A stretch of 64,000 nt of DNA from JBDSZL01 sp039925145 (GCA_039925145.1 JBDSZL010000005.1:6478-70477); one strand, 5' to 3'. Shown: positions 18,201 through 28,965, counted from the stretch's first letter. Notes: generated by a model not told the origin, from the sequence alone. Translations and numbers: made by a program.

Positions 18201-18980
18201 GCCGGTGAGCTGGTGGCGCCGTCGTCTTCGCGGCTCGCCTCGGGGGCGGACGAGAGTGATGAGGATGACGAGACCGCGCTCGAATCTGCCGCCGCTGACG
18301 AGGTGAGTGAGAGCGCGGAGCCCGCTGCGGCAGACGCCGTTGACGTCGACGGCGTCATCCAGCAGCTGCGTCAGAAGATCGATCGGCTCGGACCCGTGAA
18401 CATGATGGCGATCGAGCAATTCGACGAGCTCGAATCGCGCCATCTGTTTCTGACGACCCAGCGCAAGGATCTGCTCGACTCGATCGCGCAGACAGGCGAG
18501 GCGATCAGGAAGATCGACAAGACCACCCGCGAACGCTTCGCAGAGGCGTTCGAGTCGATCAACCGTCATTTCGAACAGACGTTCACGACCTTGTTTGGCG
18601 GGGGCCGGGCGGGCCTGCTGCTGATCGATCATGAAAACGACACCGAGAGTGGCATCGACATCATCGCGCAGCCGCCAGGTAAGCGGCTGCAGAACGTCCA
18701 GCTGCTCTCAGGTGGGGAGAAGGCGCTTACCGCCATGGCGCTGATGTTCGCCGTGTTCAAGCACCGGCCGAGCCCGTTCTGTCTCCTCGACGAGATCGAC
18801 GCTCCGCTCGACGATGCAAACATCGGGCGGTTCGTGGAGATGTTGCAGGGGATGCAGACGCATACGCAGTTCATTCTGATTACCCACAATCGCAAGACCA
18901 TGGAGATTGCGGACCGGCTGTACGGCGTCACCATGGAAGAGCCGGGTGTCTCGAAGCTCATCTCGCTGCAGCTGAACTGA
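15270..18980 (+). CDS. smc: Chromosome segregation/condensation protein SMC
   Basis: 1236 residues, full length. Walker A GPNGCGKSN is at 31-39. A long coiled coil (about 170-500) is rich in Glu/Arg/Ala, a hinge domain lies at about 520-640, and a second coiled coil leads to the C-terminal head with signature LLSGGEKALTAMAL and Walker B PFCLLDEIDAPLDD. SMC dimers extrude DNA loops and organise origins; its partners ScpA/ScpB are not in the window. An unusual acidic segment (DESDEDDETALES and following, about residues 990-1028) interrupts the end of the second coiled coil. The reverse strand is also open for most of this gene because of its high GC, but that frame is a shadow. Confidence 0.97.
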   Translation: MRLSRLNIAGFKSFPDRSELGFDNGVTAIVGPNGCGKSNVVDAITWVLGEQSAKSLRGERMEDVIFNGSEARKPTSTAEVRLKFTQVAQAAVPSPDGDADPLLDEQPLMMRDVEIGRRLYRSGESEYLIDGEACRLRDIHDLLMDSGLGVKAYAVIEQGKIGQILSSRPAERRMLIEEAAGVTKYKSRRRSAELKLEAAQGNLTRVDDIVFEVEKQRGALKRQAARARRYKRLREELRKWEQVQFARRYEALSADIAAADARLSDTRVREAAAAAHVAELEGALEALRLGFAEAESIATATREQAHAHELEIGRRQQQIQFDRLQIEELGAQAATFEAEARELEARRSPAAEAIALAREAASRARSGLEDAGIQVKDRELDYGRAIAGVQAVEGDADAARAAVMAASTALSALRQARDHAAAVRDRVAAERERLEAEARDLTAEADRANMASAQAREALEEARSSHGVLLGRRREAEETLSARRADRERAAQALSVRERELAGTEARLRSLEELEARRATFGDAARLLLAEPSDTLRQRGAVADHLRVERSFERAVDALLGDLLQYVLVDRAEDVNVALDRVRQQNAGRCGFLVLEDADGEAPSVAAPIDLPAGVHALAAVVRAEGPFADAVARLIGPALVVDDFEQARDLARTTGLPVATRSGEVFRHRWLVQGGSRQDVRGILETRAEMVTLREQVEAGAAALSGMTADLAELAGQISTGQALLTEIIAEQHDREKAIVGFEAQTNRSVDDRQRVLRRLDVVATELSRARQEVESTERRREEAASAIVTHEAGFHAAEDQLSGVLGRLQQARETSEVCMRQVSESRTAQATLVERVSGVEAELTRLEEAARDLGLRLDGRRADMQRTEVRRDQLRQGIADSERALDEGIRALEQFKIELRDRDERVATLRDQMSGREQAIRGARHSHDEVRSAVLQSEVARATATADLTHLESACVEAVGASLDDVAGAVIRMRDAGELVAPSSSRLASGADESDEDDETALESAAADEVSESAEPAAADAVDVDGVIQQLRQKIDRLGPVNMMAIEQFDELESRHLFLTTQRKDLLDSIAQTGEAIRKIDKTTRERFAEAFESINRHFEQTFTTLFGGGRAGLLLIDHENDTESGIDIIAQPPGKRLQNVQLLSGGEKALTAMALMFAVFKHRPSPFCLLDEIDAPLDDANIGRFVEMLQGMQTHTQFILITHNRKTMEIADRLYGVTMEEPGVSKLISLQLN

Positions 18981-19041
18981 TCGACGTCGGTCGTCGCGAC
19001 ACCTACCGGCGCTCGCGGCCCGGCGCTATCTCCGCCACGCC

Positions 19042-20175
19042 ATGAACGAGTCGAAAGCCACGCGATATCAGCGGTTGCGACGCCGGGCTCAGGCGACCGC
19101 GTCCCTCTCTGCCGTGCTGGTACTCGCCCTTGTTGCGCTCACGCCGCTGGCCCGATGGCTGCGCGATGTCGCTGCAGGCCTCGCTGCTCCTCTCAGCCCC
19201 ACCCTTCACGTCATCGTCACCTTCTCAGTCTTCATCCTCTTCGTCATGCTGCTCTGGGAGGCCGCGTCGTTTCCGTCCATGGTCTATGCCGCGGTTCATG
19301 TCCGGTCATCGAAGGGACAACCCGTTCCAACACTGGGCGAGATCCTCGGAGCCCAGGTCAGGTCGAGTCTGATCGCCTTGCCAATCGTGTTGGTTGCCGG
19401 TGCCGCGGTGCCGATGAGCGTGTGGCTCGCAGGCGAGGCCTGGTGGGTGCTGTGCGGACTGACCTTTGGCGTCGCGTTGGGGTGTGGCGTTGGCATCGGC
19501 CCCTGGCTGATGTCGCGGCTGGGCACGATGCGTCCGATGTCGCGCCCGAGCCTGGTCGAGGCCCTCAACCGTCTGGCCGTCCGTGTTCGTGTGCCAGTGT
19601 CCGGGATCGACGAGTGGGTCACGGCGGAAGGGAGTGGGACGAGCGCGCTCGTGACTGGTGTTGGCCGGACCCGCCGTGTGCTCGTCTCATCCGAGCTGGT
19701 GCGCCAGTATTCGGACGAGGAGATTGCCGTGGTGGTGGCTCATGAGCTCGCGCACCACGCCTATCATGATCTGTGGCGTTCCCTCGCGCTCAACGTCATC
19801 GTCCTGCTGGTCGCACTCGGGTTGGCCGACGGGACGCTGCAGCTGTTGGGACCGCTCCTGGGCCTGCAGGGCCCCAGCGATCTGGCAGCCCTCCCGTACC
19901 TGGGGCTGCTGACATCCCTCGTGTGGGTAGCCTCAACCCCTCTGCGCCACGCGCAGTCACGACGTCACGAGCGCCGGGCTGATGTCTTCGCGTTGGGGAT
20001 GACGGGGGAAGTGGATGCTTTCCGAAGTGCCCTTCGGCGCCTGAGTGCGCGGCACCTGGCAGAGGAGCGTCCGTCAAGGATGACCCGCTGGCTCTATCAT
20101 CACCATCCGTCGGTCGCCGAGCGGCTGGCGGTGGCCGACGCCTACAGCCGGGTCAGGAACGCGTCGCGTTCCTGA
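19042..20175 (+). CDS. Membrane M48-family zinc metalloprotease (Ste24-like)
   Basis: 377 residues. Several N-terminal membrane helices (about 20-45, 58-80, 110-160) come first. The zinc site is HELAHH at 234-239, with D at about +5 (HDLWRSLALN), and the third ligand E310 in RRHERRADVFAL. HHPSVAERLAVAD near the C-terminus completes the Ste24/CAAX-protease-1 pattern. Bacterial members degrade misfolded membrane proteins, and some process exported proteins. It follows smc by 61 bp; no functional link is evident. Confidence 0.88.
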   Translation: MNESKATRYQRLRRRAQATASLSAVLVLALVALTPLARWLRDVAAGLAAPLSPTLHVIVTFSVFILFVMLLWEAASFPSMVYAAVHVRSSKGQPVPTLGEILGAQVRSSLIALPIVLVAGAAVPMSVWLAGEAWWVLCGLTFGVALGCGVGIGPWLMSRLGTMRPMSRPSLVEALNRLAVRVRVPVSGIDEWVTAEGSGTSALVTGVGRTRRVLVSSELVRQYSDEEIAVVVAHELAHHAYHDLWRSLALNVIVLLVALGLADGTLQLLGPLLGLQGPSDLAALPYLGLLTSLVWVASTPLRHAQSRRHERRADVFALGMTGEVDAFRSALRRLSARHLAEERPSRMTRWLYHHHPSVAERLAVADAYSRVRNASRS

Positions 20176-20217
20176 ATCCCGGCCGTAAGCCGCCTGGTGT
20201 GTGGCCGATCGTGTCGA

Positions 20218-20625
20218 CTACCGACTGGGCTCGACGATGAGTGTGCCTTGCAGGTCCTTACACTTTTCGTCTGCCGTGAGATTGCAGTAGAAGCGGAACC
20301 GGCCGGCGTGGTCGGCCCGGAAATCGAACGAGACCGGCTTGCCTGGATCCGCGCGCCGCATGATGCGGTAAGGAGCTTCTTCGATGGTGAAGCTGTGCGG
20401 GATGTCTTCTGTCGAGAAGTTGATGTGGACCAGGTCGTTCTGTGTCACGCGGATCTCAGAATTGTCATTACCTGAGACCTTGAAACTGTACTTTCTGGCA
20501 CTGACGTCGAACTCGCGCCGGCTCTGCGCGACGACCACGACGCCCGAAGTCACGATTGCCAGCAGTGCGGCCGTCGCGGCCGAGAACACCAAACGGGACC
20601 CTGTGCGGTAAAAGCGTGCAGACAA
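20218..20625 (-). CDS. Exported cupredoxin-like protein
   Basis: 135 residues. The TTG start is fixed by a strong AGGAGG five bases upstream (20631-20636). One membrane anchor/signal (about 12-33) is followed by a beta-sandwich resembling the cytochrome c oxidase subunit II/nitrous oxide reductase fold: DIPHSFTIEEAPYRI with H77, PGKPVSFDFRADHAGRFRFYC with C114, and C122. The CuA pattern CxxxC...HxxM is incomplete because no His or Met follows C114, so copper binding is uncertain. No oxidase genes are adjacent. It could be a periplasmic redox or copper-handling protein. Confidence 0.7.
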   Translation of the reverse strand: MSARFYRTGSRLVFSAATAALLAIVTSGVVVVAQSRREFDVSARKYSFKVSGNDNSEIRVTQNDLVHINFSTEDIPHSFTIEEAPYRIMRRADPGKPVSFDFRADHAGRFRFYCNLTADEKCKDLQGTLIVEPSR

Positions 20626-20693
20626 GGAGCCCTCCTATTCAGTTGGACGAGTATCCCGGCAGGTTGGTTTGTCGGAGAGACCGGGCGCTTGAA

Positions 20694-20733
20694 AGACCGG
20701 GTCTCCTGTGGAGGGATTCAGGAGACCCGGTCT
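20694..20733 (-). repeat. GAGACC/GGTCTC hairpin repeat downstream of pnp
   Basis: The arms AGACCGGGTCTCCTG (20694-20708) and its complement (20719-20733) form a 15-bp stem with a 10-nt loop, 14 bp past the pnp stop. There is no U-run on the reverse strand, so it is not a classical terminator, but it could stabilise or end the transcript. The same core recurs as perfect palindromes at 50851 and 51007. Confidence 0.75.
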
Positions 20734-20746
20734 CGACTTGACGGGC

Positions 20747-22963
<2,217 letters not shown>

Positions 22964-23051
22964 GGGAACCTGAGAAAAGGGCAGGAAACAGTGGCGTCAG
23001 AGGCGAGCGCGACCGTGCGGCTCCCGGTGACAGGACCGGAGACGTCCGGCA

Positions 23052-23318
23052 CTACTTGCGGATGCCGAGCCGCTTGATCAGCTCTGAGTAGCGGTCCGAG
23101 TCCTTGCGCTTGAGGTAGTCGAGCAGGCGCCGTCGCTGGCCGACCAGCTGCAACAGCCCTCGCCGCGAGTGGTGATCCTTGACGTGCGTCTTGAAGTGCT
23201 CCGTCAGATAGCTGATGCGCTCGGACAAGAGGGCCACTTGCACTTCTGGGGAGCCGGTGTCGCTGTCGTGCGTGCGATAGGTACCGATGACTTCGGTCTT
23301 GCGTTCGTTCGTCAACAC
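23052..23318 (-). CDS. rpsO: 30S ribosomal protein S15
   Basis: 88 residues, the family's standard length, from the GTG at 23318. An in-frame GTG four codons upstream overlaps the GGAGG ribosome-binding site, so that GTG belongs to the leader and the second is the start. Signature residues are TGSPEVQVALLSERI, LTEHFKTHVKDHHSRRGLL and RRLLDYLKRKD. S15 binds 16S rRNA helix 22 and is an early assembly protein. It lies between truB and pnp. In other bacteria S15 represses its own mRNA; no such leader structure was established here. Confidence 0.96.
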   Translation of the reverse strand: MLTNERKTEVIGTYRTHDSDTGSPEVQVALLSERISYLTEHFKTHVKDHHSRRGLLQLVGQRRRLLDYLKRKDSDRYSELIKRLGIRK

Positions 23319-23410
23319 TGTGTCCTCCACGGACGGCCCAGAGTGCGCAGGTGCGCGTGACCGGGATCGCCGTACGGTGGCGGTCCTGGACCGGCCACAA
23401 AGACCAGATA

Positions 23411-24346
23411 TTATCCGAGTACGACGACCGGATGCAAAGCATCCCCCCGTTGTCGCGCGAGGGCCACGAGGCGCCCGTCGGCGGCCAGCAGCCTGACCAG
23501 GGACTCGGTGTCGCGCGCCACGAAGGCGTCCGTCAGGTGAGCGGCCTCAACCGCCTGACCGTGCAGCGACCGCTCCAGCCCTGTGGGCGTCATCGTCACG
23601 GCCGGCACCGCTGGCAGCGCGGCCGCCGGGCTCAGCAGCCGGTCCGCCACGCCAAGTCCCAGCCGCTCCGCCTCGACCAACGGCATCGCGTCGCCAATCT
23701 CGAACCAGCCGCTCCCGATTCGCCGCAGGGCCGTGATGTGCGCCCCGCATCCGAGCCTGGCGCCGATGTCCCGCGCGAGCCCGCGGACGTAAAAGCCCGC
23801 GGTGGCCTGCACGCGGATATCGACCGTCTCGCCGGCCCGGCCCAGCCACTCGAGGGCGCGCACAGTGACCTTCACGGGCGCGAGCACCACGGGCTGGCGA
23901 TCCCGCGCCAGCTCGTACGCTCTGGCTCCGCCAATCTTCTTGGCCGAGTGGCTCGGGGGCACCTGCTCGAACGTCCCTCGAAAGTTCTCCAGCACGGCCT
24001 CGATCTCGCTGTCCGACGGCAACGTGTCAGCAGCCGGCCCGGTTGGCGACCCCTGCGCATCGTCGGTGTCAGTGCCGTAACCAAGGCGGATGGTCGCTTC
24101 GTATGTCTTGTCGCTCCCGGTAAGGAGCGAGGCGAGTCTGGTCGCGCGCCCAATCACCAGTGGCAACAGGCCCGACGCCAAGGGATCCAACGTGCCGGTG
24201 TGGCCGATGCGACGTACCTGCAGTGCCCGGCGCATGCGTGCGACGACGTCGTGGGAGGTGGGCCCTGAGGGCTTGTCGATGAGAAGGACGCCGTCCATTG
24301 GGTTGGGCGCCTGCGAGCGCCGCGCCTCACGCGCCAGCTCGTTCAA
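23411..24346 (-). CDS. truB: tRNA pseudouridine(55) synthase
   Basis: 311 residues. It makes pseudouridine 55 in the tRNA T-loop. The motif GVLLIDKPSGPTSHDVV and catalytic D54 in RRIGHTGTLDPLASGLLPL are seen, with the C-terminal domain ending in LVALARQRGDALHPVVVL. The first ATG (24346) overlaps the nrnA stop; an internal ATG at 24298 lies directly before the conserved GVLLIDKP and is an alternative start. Its position between nrnA and rpsO is conserved in many bacteria. Confidence 0.96.
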   Translation of the reverse strand: MNELAREARRSQAPNPMDGVLLIDKPSGPTSHDVVARMRRALQVRRIGHTGTLDPLASGLLPLVIGRATRLASLLTGSDKTYEATIRLGYGTDTDDAQGSPTGPAADTLPSDSEIEAVLENFRGTFEQVPPSHSAKKIGGARAYELARDRQPVVLAPVKVTVRALEWLGRAGETVDIRVQATAGFYVRGLARDIGARLGCGAHITALRRIGSGWFEIGDAMPLVEAERLGLGVADRLLSPAAALPAVPAVTMTPTGLERSLHGQAVEAAHLTDAFVARDTESLVRLLAADGRLVALARQRGDALHPVVVLG

Positions 24347-25317
24347 CGCGCGGCGTCGATGGCCTGTGACGTGGCCCGAACCATCGCCAGTTTGATGTCC
24401 TCGTACGGGCCATGCACGGTGCAGCCTGCGGCGTTGTGATGGCCGCCACCAGCCCAGGCAGCCGCCACGCTGCGCACGTCAACCGTCCCCTTCGATCGGA
24501 GGCTGACGCGAAACACGTCACCCTCCTGTCGCTTGAAGAGCAGCACGGCAGCCACTTCGCGAGCGCCGAGCGGCAGGTTGACCAGGCCTTCGGTGTCATC
24601 CACCGACGCGCCGCAACTGCGCAGCAGCTCATCGTCGAAGCACAGCACGGCAAGCTGCTGGTTGTGGTGCAGTTCCATCGTGTTGAGCAACGCCCCGGTG
24701 AGCTTGACCCGGCCGATGGAGAAGCTGTCGAAGATCTGACGTGCGAGGTCAGACGTGGAGACTCCGGCCTCGGAGATGCGGCGACACGTGTCGAAGGTTC
24801 GCGCCGAGACGGGACCGAACCGGAAACTGCCTGTGTCGGTGGCCAGGGCCAGATAGAGGTGCGCGGCGATCGCCGTCGACCACGGCACGCCGAGCGCGTC
24901 GATTAGCTCCGCGACCAGCTCGCCGCACGCCGCCGCGGACTCGTCGAACCAGTTGATCGCCCCATACATGGTGTTGCCGAGATGGTGATCGATGTTGACC
25001 GTGAAGTAGCTCTCGAGGCCGGCGATTTCCGGCCGCGTCGGATCGCTGCACTCGAGGAACACGACGGCGTCGACCGGCTTGGCAAATCGATCCGTGATCA
25101 GAATCTGGTCGACGTTGGGGAAGCCTTCGTACGGAACCGGAATGGCATCGTGCAGCGCGATGGTCACGTCTTTACCGAGGGCCGTCAGCGCCAGACCGAG
25201 CGCCATGGACGAACCGATGGCGTCGCCGTCGGGCCGTGCATGCGACGTGAGCAGGAAGGACCGACGCTCACGCAGCACCGCCGCCACCGACTCTACGGTT
25301 CCTGTCGACCCGCTCAC
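24343..25317 (-). CDS. nrnA: DHH-family bifunctional oligoribonuclease/pAp phosphatase (NrnA-like)
   Basis: 324 residues. DHH/DHHA1 phosphoesterase: SHARPDGDAIGSSMALGLAL (first metal site), the hallmark NIDHHLGNT near residue 110, and the C-terminal DHHA1 motif AGGGHHNAAG. NrnA degrades short oligoribonucleotides and pAp; the related DisA/GdpP-type proteins carry extra domains that are absent here. It overlaps truB and rbfA by ATGA, so translation is coupled. Operon position supports an RNA role. Confidence 0.92.
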   Translation of the reverse strand: MSGSTGTVESVAAVLRERRSFLLTSHARPDGDAIGSSMALGLALTALGKDVTIALHDAIPVPYEGFPNVDQILITDRFAKPVDAVVFLECSDPTRPEIAGLESYFTVNIDHHLGNTMYGAINWFDESAAACGELVAELIDALGVPWSTAIAAHLYLALATDTGSFRFGPVSARTFDTCRRISEAGVSTSDLARQIFDSFSIGRVKLTGALLNTMELHHNQQLAVLCFDDELLRSCGASVDDTEGLVNLPLGAREVAAVLLFKRQEGDVFRVSLRSKGTVDVRSVAAAWAGGGHHNAAGCTVHGPYEDIKLAMVRATSQAIDAAR

Positions 25318-25742
25318 TCGTCTCCGTCGCTTTCGGACGTGGGACCTGTCTCTTCGACCGGGACATCGACGGAATGTTCGGCTTCTTGCGCTTTCCGTTC
25401 GGCGGAGAGATCGAGCAGAATGCGCTCGATCCGCTCCTGCTTCTCGACGCTCTCGTCGAACGTGAATGAGATCTCGGGCACGCGGCGGAGCCGGATGCGG
25501 CTGCCAATCTGCCGGCGGAGAAACGGCGTGGCGCGTTCGAGCGCGCGGTGCGTCTCGCGTTTGGCTTTGTCGTCGCCGATGAGCGTGTAGAACACCCGCG
25601 CCGACTGCAGATCGGGCGACAGCTTCACGCGTGTGAGCGTGACGAAGCCGATGCCCGGGTCGTGCACCTCGCGCGCGAGAAGAAGCCCGAGCTCCTGGCG
25701 TATCTGTTCGCCGACGCGATCGGGGCGGAGACCTTGCGCCAT
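25314..25742 (-). CDS. rbfA: Ribosome-binding factor A
   Basis: 142 residues. A KH-like small fold with DRVGEQIRQELGLLLAREV, DPGIGFVTLTRVKLSPDL and VPEISFTFDESVEKQERIERIL is typical of RbfA, which matures the 16S rRNA 5' end and 30S subunit. A short acidic tail (EETGPTSESDGDE) follows the core. The gene overlaps nrnA by 4 bp and is 3 bp from the DUF503 gene, inside the rimP-to-pnp operon. Confidence 0.95.
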   Translation of the reverse strand: MAQGLRPDRVGEQIRQELGLLLAREVHDPGIGFVTLTRVKLSPDLQSARVFYTLIGDDKAKRETHRALERATPFLRRQIGSRIRLRRVPEISFTFDESVEKQERIERILLDLSAERKAQEAEHSVDVPVEETGPTSESDGDE

Positions 25743-25745
25743 GCG

Positions 25746-26027
25746 TTATCGGAGGTACTCCACCTGGCTCTGCGTCACGACACCCGGCTCGAGCCGTTCG
25801 ACTTCCTCGAGCACTGCAGACAGCGTCTTGGCGGCCATCTCATCGGCGCTGGCCACGGTGACCACCCCGAGCCCGGCGCGCTGCCAGACGTCCTGGTGAG
25901 CCACTTCCGCCACAGCCACGTTGAACGGCTTCATGCGGTCCTCGAGGCGCCTGACGACCATCCGCTTGTCCTCGAGGGACTGGGACAGAGGGAAGTAGAG
26001 CTCGAGCGACAACAACGCGATCGTCAT
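25746..26027 (-). CDS. DUF503 family protein
   Basis: 93 residues from the ATG at 26027; earlier in-frame codons overlap the infB 3' end and lack homology. The start MTIALLSLELYFPLSQSLEDKR and the C-terminal half (ALGVVTV-like strands, LSAVLEEVERLEPGVV) match DUF503 proteins, which are nearly always found between infB and rbfA. The biochemical role is unknown; the fold is a small alpha/beta protein. Cotranscribed with ribosome biogenesis genes, hence an assumed RNA/translation connection. Confidence 0.92.
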   Translation of the reverse strand: MTIALLSLELYFPLSQSLEDKRMVVRRLEDRMKPFNVAVAEVAHQDVWQRAGLGVVTVASADEMAAKTLSAVLEEVERLEPGVVTQSQVEYLR

Positions 26028-26046
26028 GCGGGCGGGACGCGCAGGC

Positions 26047-28941
26047 TCAGGCCATCGTCTGGGCGATGCGTTCGATGGAGATGGCTTCGATGAGATCACC
26101 GACCTGAATGTCGTTGAACCGATCGAGGCCGATGCCGCACTCGGTGCCGAGCTTGACCTCGCTCACGTCATCTTTGAAACGACGCAGCGACGAGATCTTG
26201 CCCTGCCAGACGACCGCGCCGCCACGCACCAGCCGGGCCTGCGTGTCGCCACTCCGCGTGATGCGGCCCGCAGTGATCATGCAGCCGGCAATGGTACCGA
26301 CCTTGGGCGTCTTGAAGATCTGCCGGACCTCGGCCGCGCCGATCCGCGTTTCCTTCAGTGTGGGCTCGAGCAGGCCAGCCATGGCCTTCTTCATCTCGTC
26401 GGTCACGTTGTAGATGACCGTGTGATGACGAATGTCGACCTTCTCGCGATCGGCCACCTCGGCCGCATTGCGATCGGGTTTCACGTTGAAGCCGATGATG
26501 ATCGCGTTCGAGGCGGTGGCGAGCAGCACGTCGGACTCGTTGATGGCCCCGACGCCGGTGTGAATCGTCCGAATCTTCACGCGTTCGTCGCTCAGCTTCG
26601 CGAGCGTGTCGGCCAGCACTTCGGCAGACCCCTGCACGTCGGCCTTGATGATGACCGGCAGCTCCTTCATGCCGCCTTCGGCCATCTGTTGCTGCAGGGA
26701 TTCGAGCGTGAGACGTCCGCCCTTGCCGAACAACGCCTTTTCCTTGGCCTGGCCCTGGCGATACGCCACAACCTGGCGCGCCTTGATGGGGTCGTCGATC
26801 ACCTGAAACGTGTCGCCAGGCAGCGGCAGCGCCGAGAGGCCGAGCACCTCGACCGGTGTCGCCGGTCCCGCGCTCTTGACCTTGCGGCCGAGATGATCGA
26901 ACAGGGCCCGCACCTTGCCGTCGACGGTGCCGGCAATGAACAGGTCGCCCTCTTTCAACGTGCCGTCCTGCACGAGCACACTCGCCACCGGACCGCGGCC
27001 GCGGTCGAGCTTGGCTTCGAGCACGGTGCCCTGGGCCATGCGCCGTGGATTGGCCTTCACGTCGGCGATATCGGCGACGAGCAGGACCATCTCGAGCAGT
27101 TGATCCAGATTCTTGCGCTGGCGTGCAGACACCTCGACGGTGACCGTGGTGCCGCCCCAGTCCTCGGGCATCAGGCCGAGGTCGGACAGCTCCCGCTTCA
27201 CTCGCTCCGTATTCGCATCGGGCTTGTCGATCTTGTTGATGGCCACGACGATCGGCACGTTCGCCGCTTTGGCGTGGTCGATCGCTTCTCGCGTCTGGGG
27301 CATGACGCCGTCGTCTGCCGCCACCACGAGAATGACGATGTCTGTGACCCGCGCGCCGCGTGCGCGCATCATCGTGAACGCTTCGTGACCCGGCGTGTCG
27401 AGAAACACCACCCGCCGCCCGTTGACATCGACGGAATACGCGCCGATGTGCTGGGTGATGCCCCCAGCTTCCTTCTCGGCGACCTTGGTTTCCCGGATGG
27501 CGTCGAGGAGCGTCGTCTTGCCGTGATCGACGTGACCCATGACGGTGACGACCGGTGCACGGGTCACGAGGTCCTCGGGTTTGGAGGCCTCGGTCTCGAC
27601 CTCGGTCAATTCTTCTTCGAAGGTGCGAATCAGGACTTCGGCGCCGAAGTGGCGCGCGATCATCGTAGCTGCCTCCGCGTCGAGTGTGGAGTTGATGGTC
27701 AGCATCATGCGCCGGTCCATCAGCTTCTTGAGGACGTCCTTGACCTTGACCTCGAGCTTGTCGGCCCGATCCTTGACCGTCATCCCTTCAGCCAGCGTGA
27801 CGAGCTTCGTGATCGGTGGCGGTGCTTCGACCGGCAGGGGCATCGACGGCCGATCGTCGCGCCTGGCTCCGCCACCGGATCGAGGCCGGTGCTGCTGCGC
27901 GTAGTACGGCCTGGGCGCGCCTGGGCGAGGCGGCAACGTGCTGGTCGGCCGGCCGGGTATCTGCTGCCCGGCAGGGCGAATCGGCTGAGACGGTAGCGGA
28001 CGGGGGCCGCCCAGGGGCGGTCGAACGGTCGGGAGTGGCGGACGTCCGCCGACACCGCCAGCGGGCCGCACGCCAACCGATGTTCCCGGCGCAGCCGGGC
28101 GCGTGGGCGCCGGAGGCGCCTGCTGCGGCCGAATGACCGGCCTCAGTGGCAGGGGACGCGCGGCAGGCGCTTCGCCCGTGAGTGGGTCTTCGATGCGCAA
28201 CCGACGCGTCGGTGGCACCAGGCGGCCAGATGGCCGCGACGGCTCGGGGCGATGCGGCGAGACTGGGGCGGCCGACTCGGCCGCGCGCGCGGCATGCGAC
28301 ACCTGCGGCTGATCGGCAGGTTCGGTGATCACGACCGGCGCCTCCGGTGACGACCCGGCTGCAAAGGCCTCATCTCGGTCGCCGCGCATCGCCGGTGAAG
28401 CGGCCTCCGGTGCAGCGTCTGCTGCTTCGTCGACCTCGAGAGCGGGCGCGAGTGCCTCTGCCTCGGCGGCGTCTGTCTCTGCGTAACGCGCTTCGGCGGC
28501 CGACGAGGCCGAGCCGGTGGGCTGATGGTGTGCCTCTGTGTGCGACGCCCCAGCTGCGGCAGGAGAGCTAGACGCGTCGGCGTGCTGAAGGCCGCCGTCG
28601 TCGTGCGACGCCGACTCGCCAGTCGTCGCCTCCGTGCCGTCCGCCGCGGGACGATGGGTCTTCACGAGCCGAGGCCGCAGCACCGGCCCCGTCGGCTTGG
28701 GCGGTTCTGGCGTCTTCCCGGGTTTCTTGGCCGCTGGCGTATCGGCGAACAGGTGGCCGGGCGGCAGCACGATATTGCGCTTGCGTGCCTGACGCTCCAC
28801 GAACTGCCGAGCCACGATTTCTTCGATGGAGCTCGACGCGCTCTTCACGTCGATGCCGGTCTCCTGCTTGAGCAGACCCATGGCGTCCTGGCTCGAGAGA
28901 CCCAGCAGTTCAGCGACCTTGTACATTCGAACAGTGGCCAA
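26047..28941 (-). CDS. infB: Translation initiation factor IF-2
   Basis: 964 residues. The N-terminal IF2_N motif (VRMYKVAELLGLSSQDAMGLL) is followed by a long Pro/Ala/Glu-rich, low-complexity region (about 60-385) that is unusually Pro-Arg-rich near 270-340. The GTPase core has G1 GHVDHGKT at about 470, LDTPGHEAF and NKIDKP, then the C2 domain ending in RIAQTMA. IF-2 positions fMet-tRNA on the 30S subunit. It is preceded by nusA with a 202-bp gap that contains a tandem repeat. Confidence 0.97.
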   Translation of the reverse strand: MATVRMYKVAELLGLSSQDAMGLLKQETGIDVKSASSSIEEIVARQFVERQARKRNIVLPPGHLFADTPAAKKPGKTPEPPKPTGPVLRPRLVKTHRPAADGTEATTGESASHDDGGLQHADASSSPAAAGASHTEAHHQPTGSASSAAEARYAETDAAEAEALAPALEVDEAADAAPEAASPAMRGDRDEAFAAGSSPEAPVVITEPADQPQVSHAARAAESAAPVSPHRPEPSRPSGRLVPPTRRLRIEDPLTGEAPAARPLPLRPVIRPQQAPPAPTRPAAPGTSVGVRPAGGVGGRPPLPTVRPPLGGPRPLPSQPIRPAGQQIPGRPTSTLPPRPGAPRPYYAQQHRPRSGGGARRDDRPSMPLPVEAPPPITKLVTLAEGMTVKDRADKLEVKVKDVLKKLMDRRMMLTINSTLDAEAATMIARHFGAEVLIRTFEEELTEVETEASKPEDLVTRAPVVTVMGHVDHGKTTLLDAIRETKVAEKEAGGITQHIGAYSVDVNGRRVVFLDTPGHEAFTMMRARGARVTDIVILVVAADDGVMPQTREAIDHAKAANVPIVVAINKIDKPDANTERVKRELSDLGLMPEDWGGTTVTVEVSARQRKNLDQLLEMVLLVADIADVKANPRRMAQGTVLEAKLDRGRGPVASVLVQDGTLKEGDLFIAGTVDGKVRALFDHLGRKVKSAGPATPVEVLGLSALPLPGDTFQVIDDPIKARQVVAYRQGQAKEKALFGKGGRLTLESLQQQMAEGGMKELPVIIKADVQGSAEVLADTLAKLSDERVKIRTIHTGVGAINESDVLLATASNAIIIGFNVKPDRNAAEVADREKVDIRHHTVIYNVTDEMKKAMAGLLEPTLKETRIGAAEVRQIFKTPKVGTIAGCMITAGRITRSGDTQARLVRGGAVVWQGKISSLRRFKDDVSEVKLGTECGIGLDRFNDIQVGDLIEAISIERIAQTMA

Positions 28942-28965
28942 TTAGGCTCCTTAAATAGCGTCGGG

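Noticed and set aside
15111..18632. 1173-codon open frame on the reverse strand across smc
   Set aside because: It shadows smc, which has Walker A, signature and Walker B motifs. High GC keeps antisense frames open. No domain is recognisable in it.
23319..23330. Upstream GTG start for rpsO
   Set aside because: The codons overlap the GGAGG site; S15 from the second GTG has the usual 88 residues.
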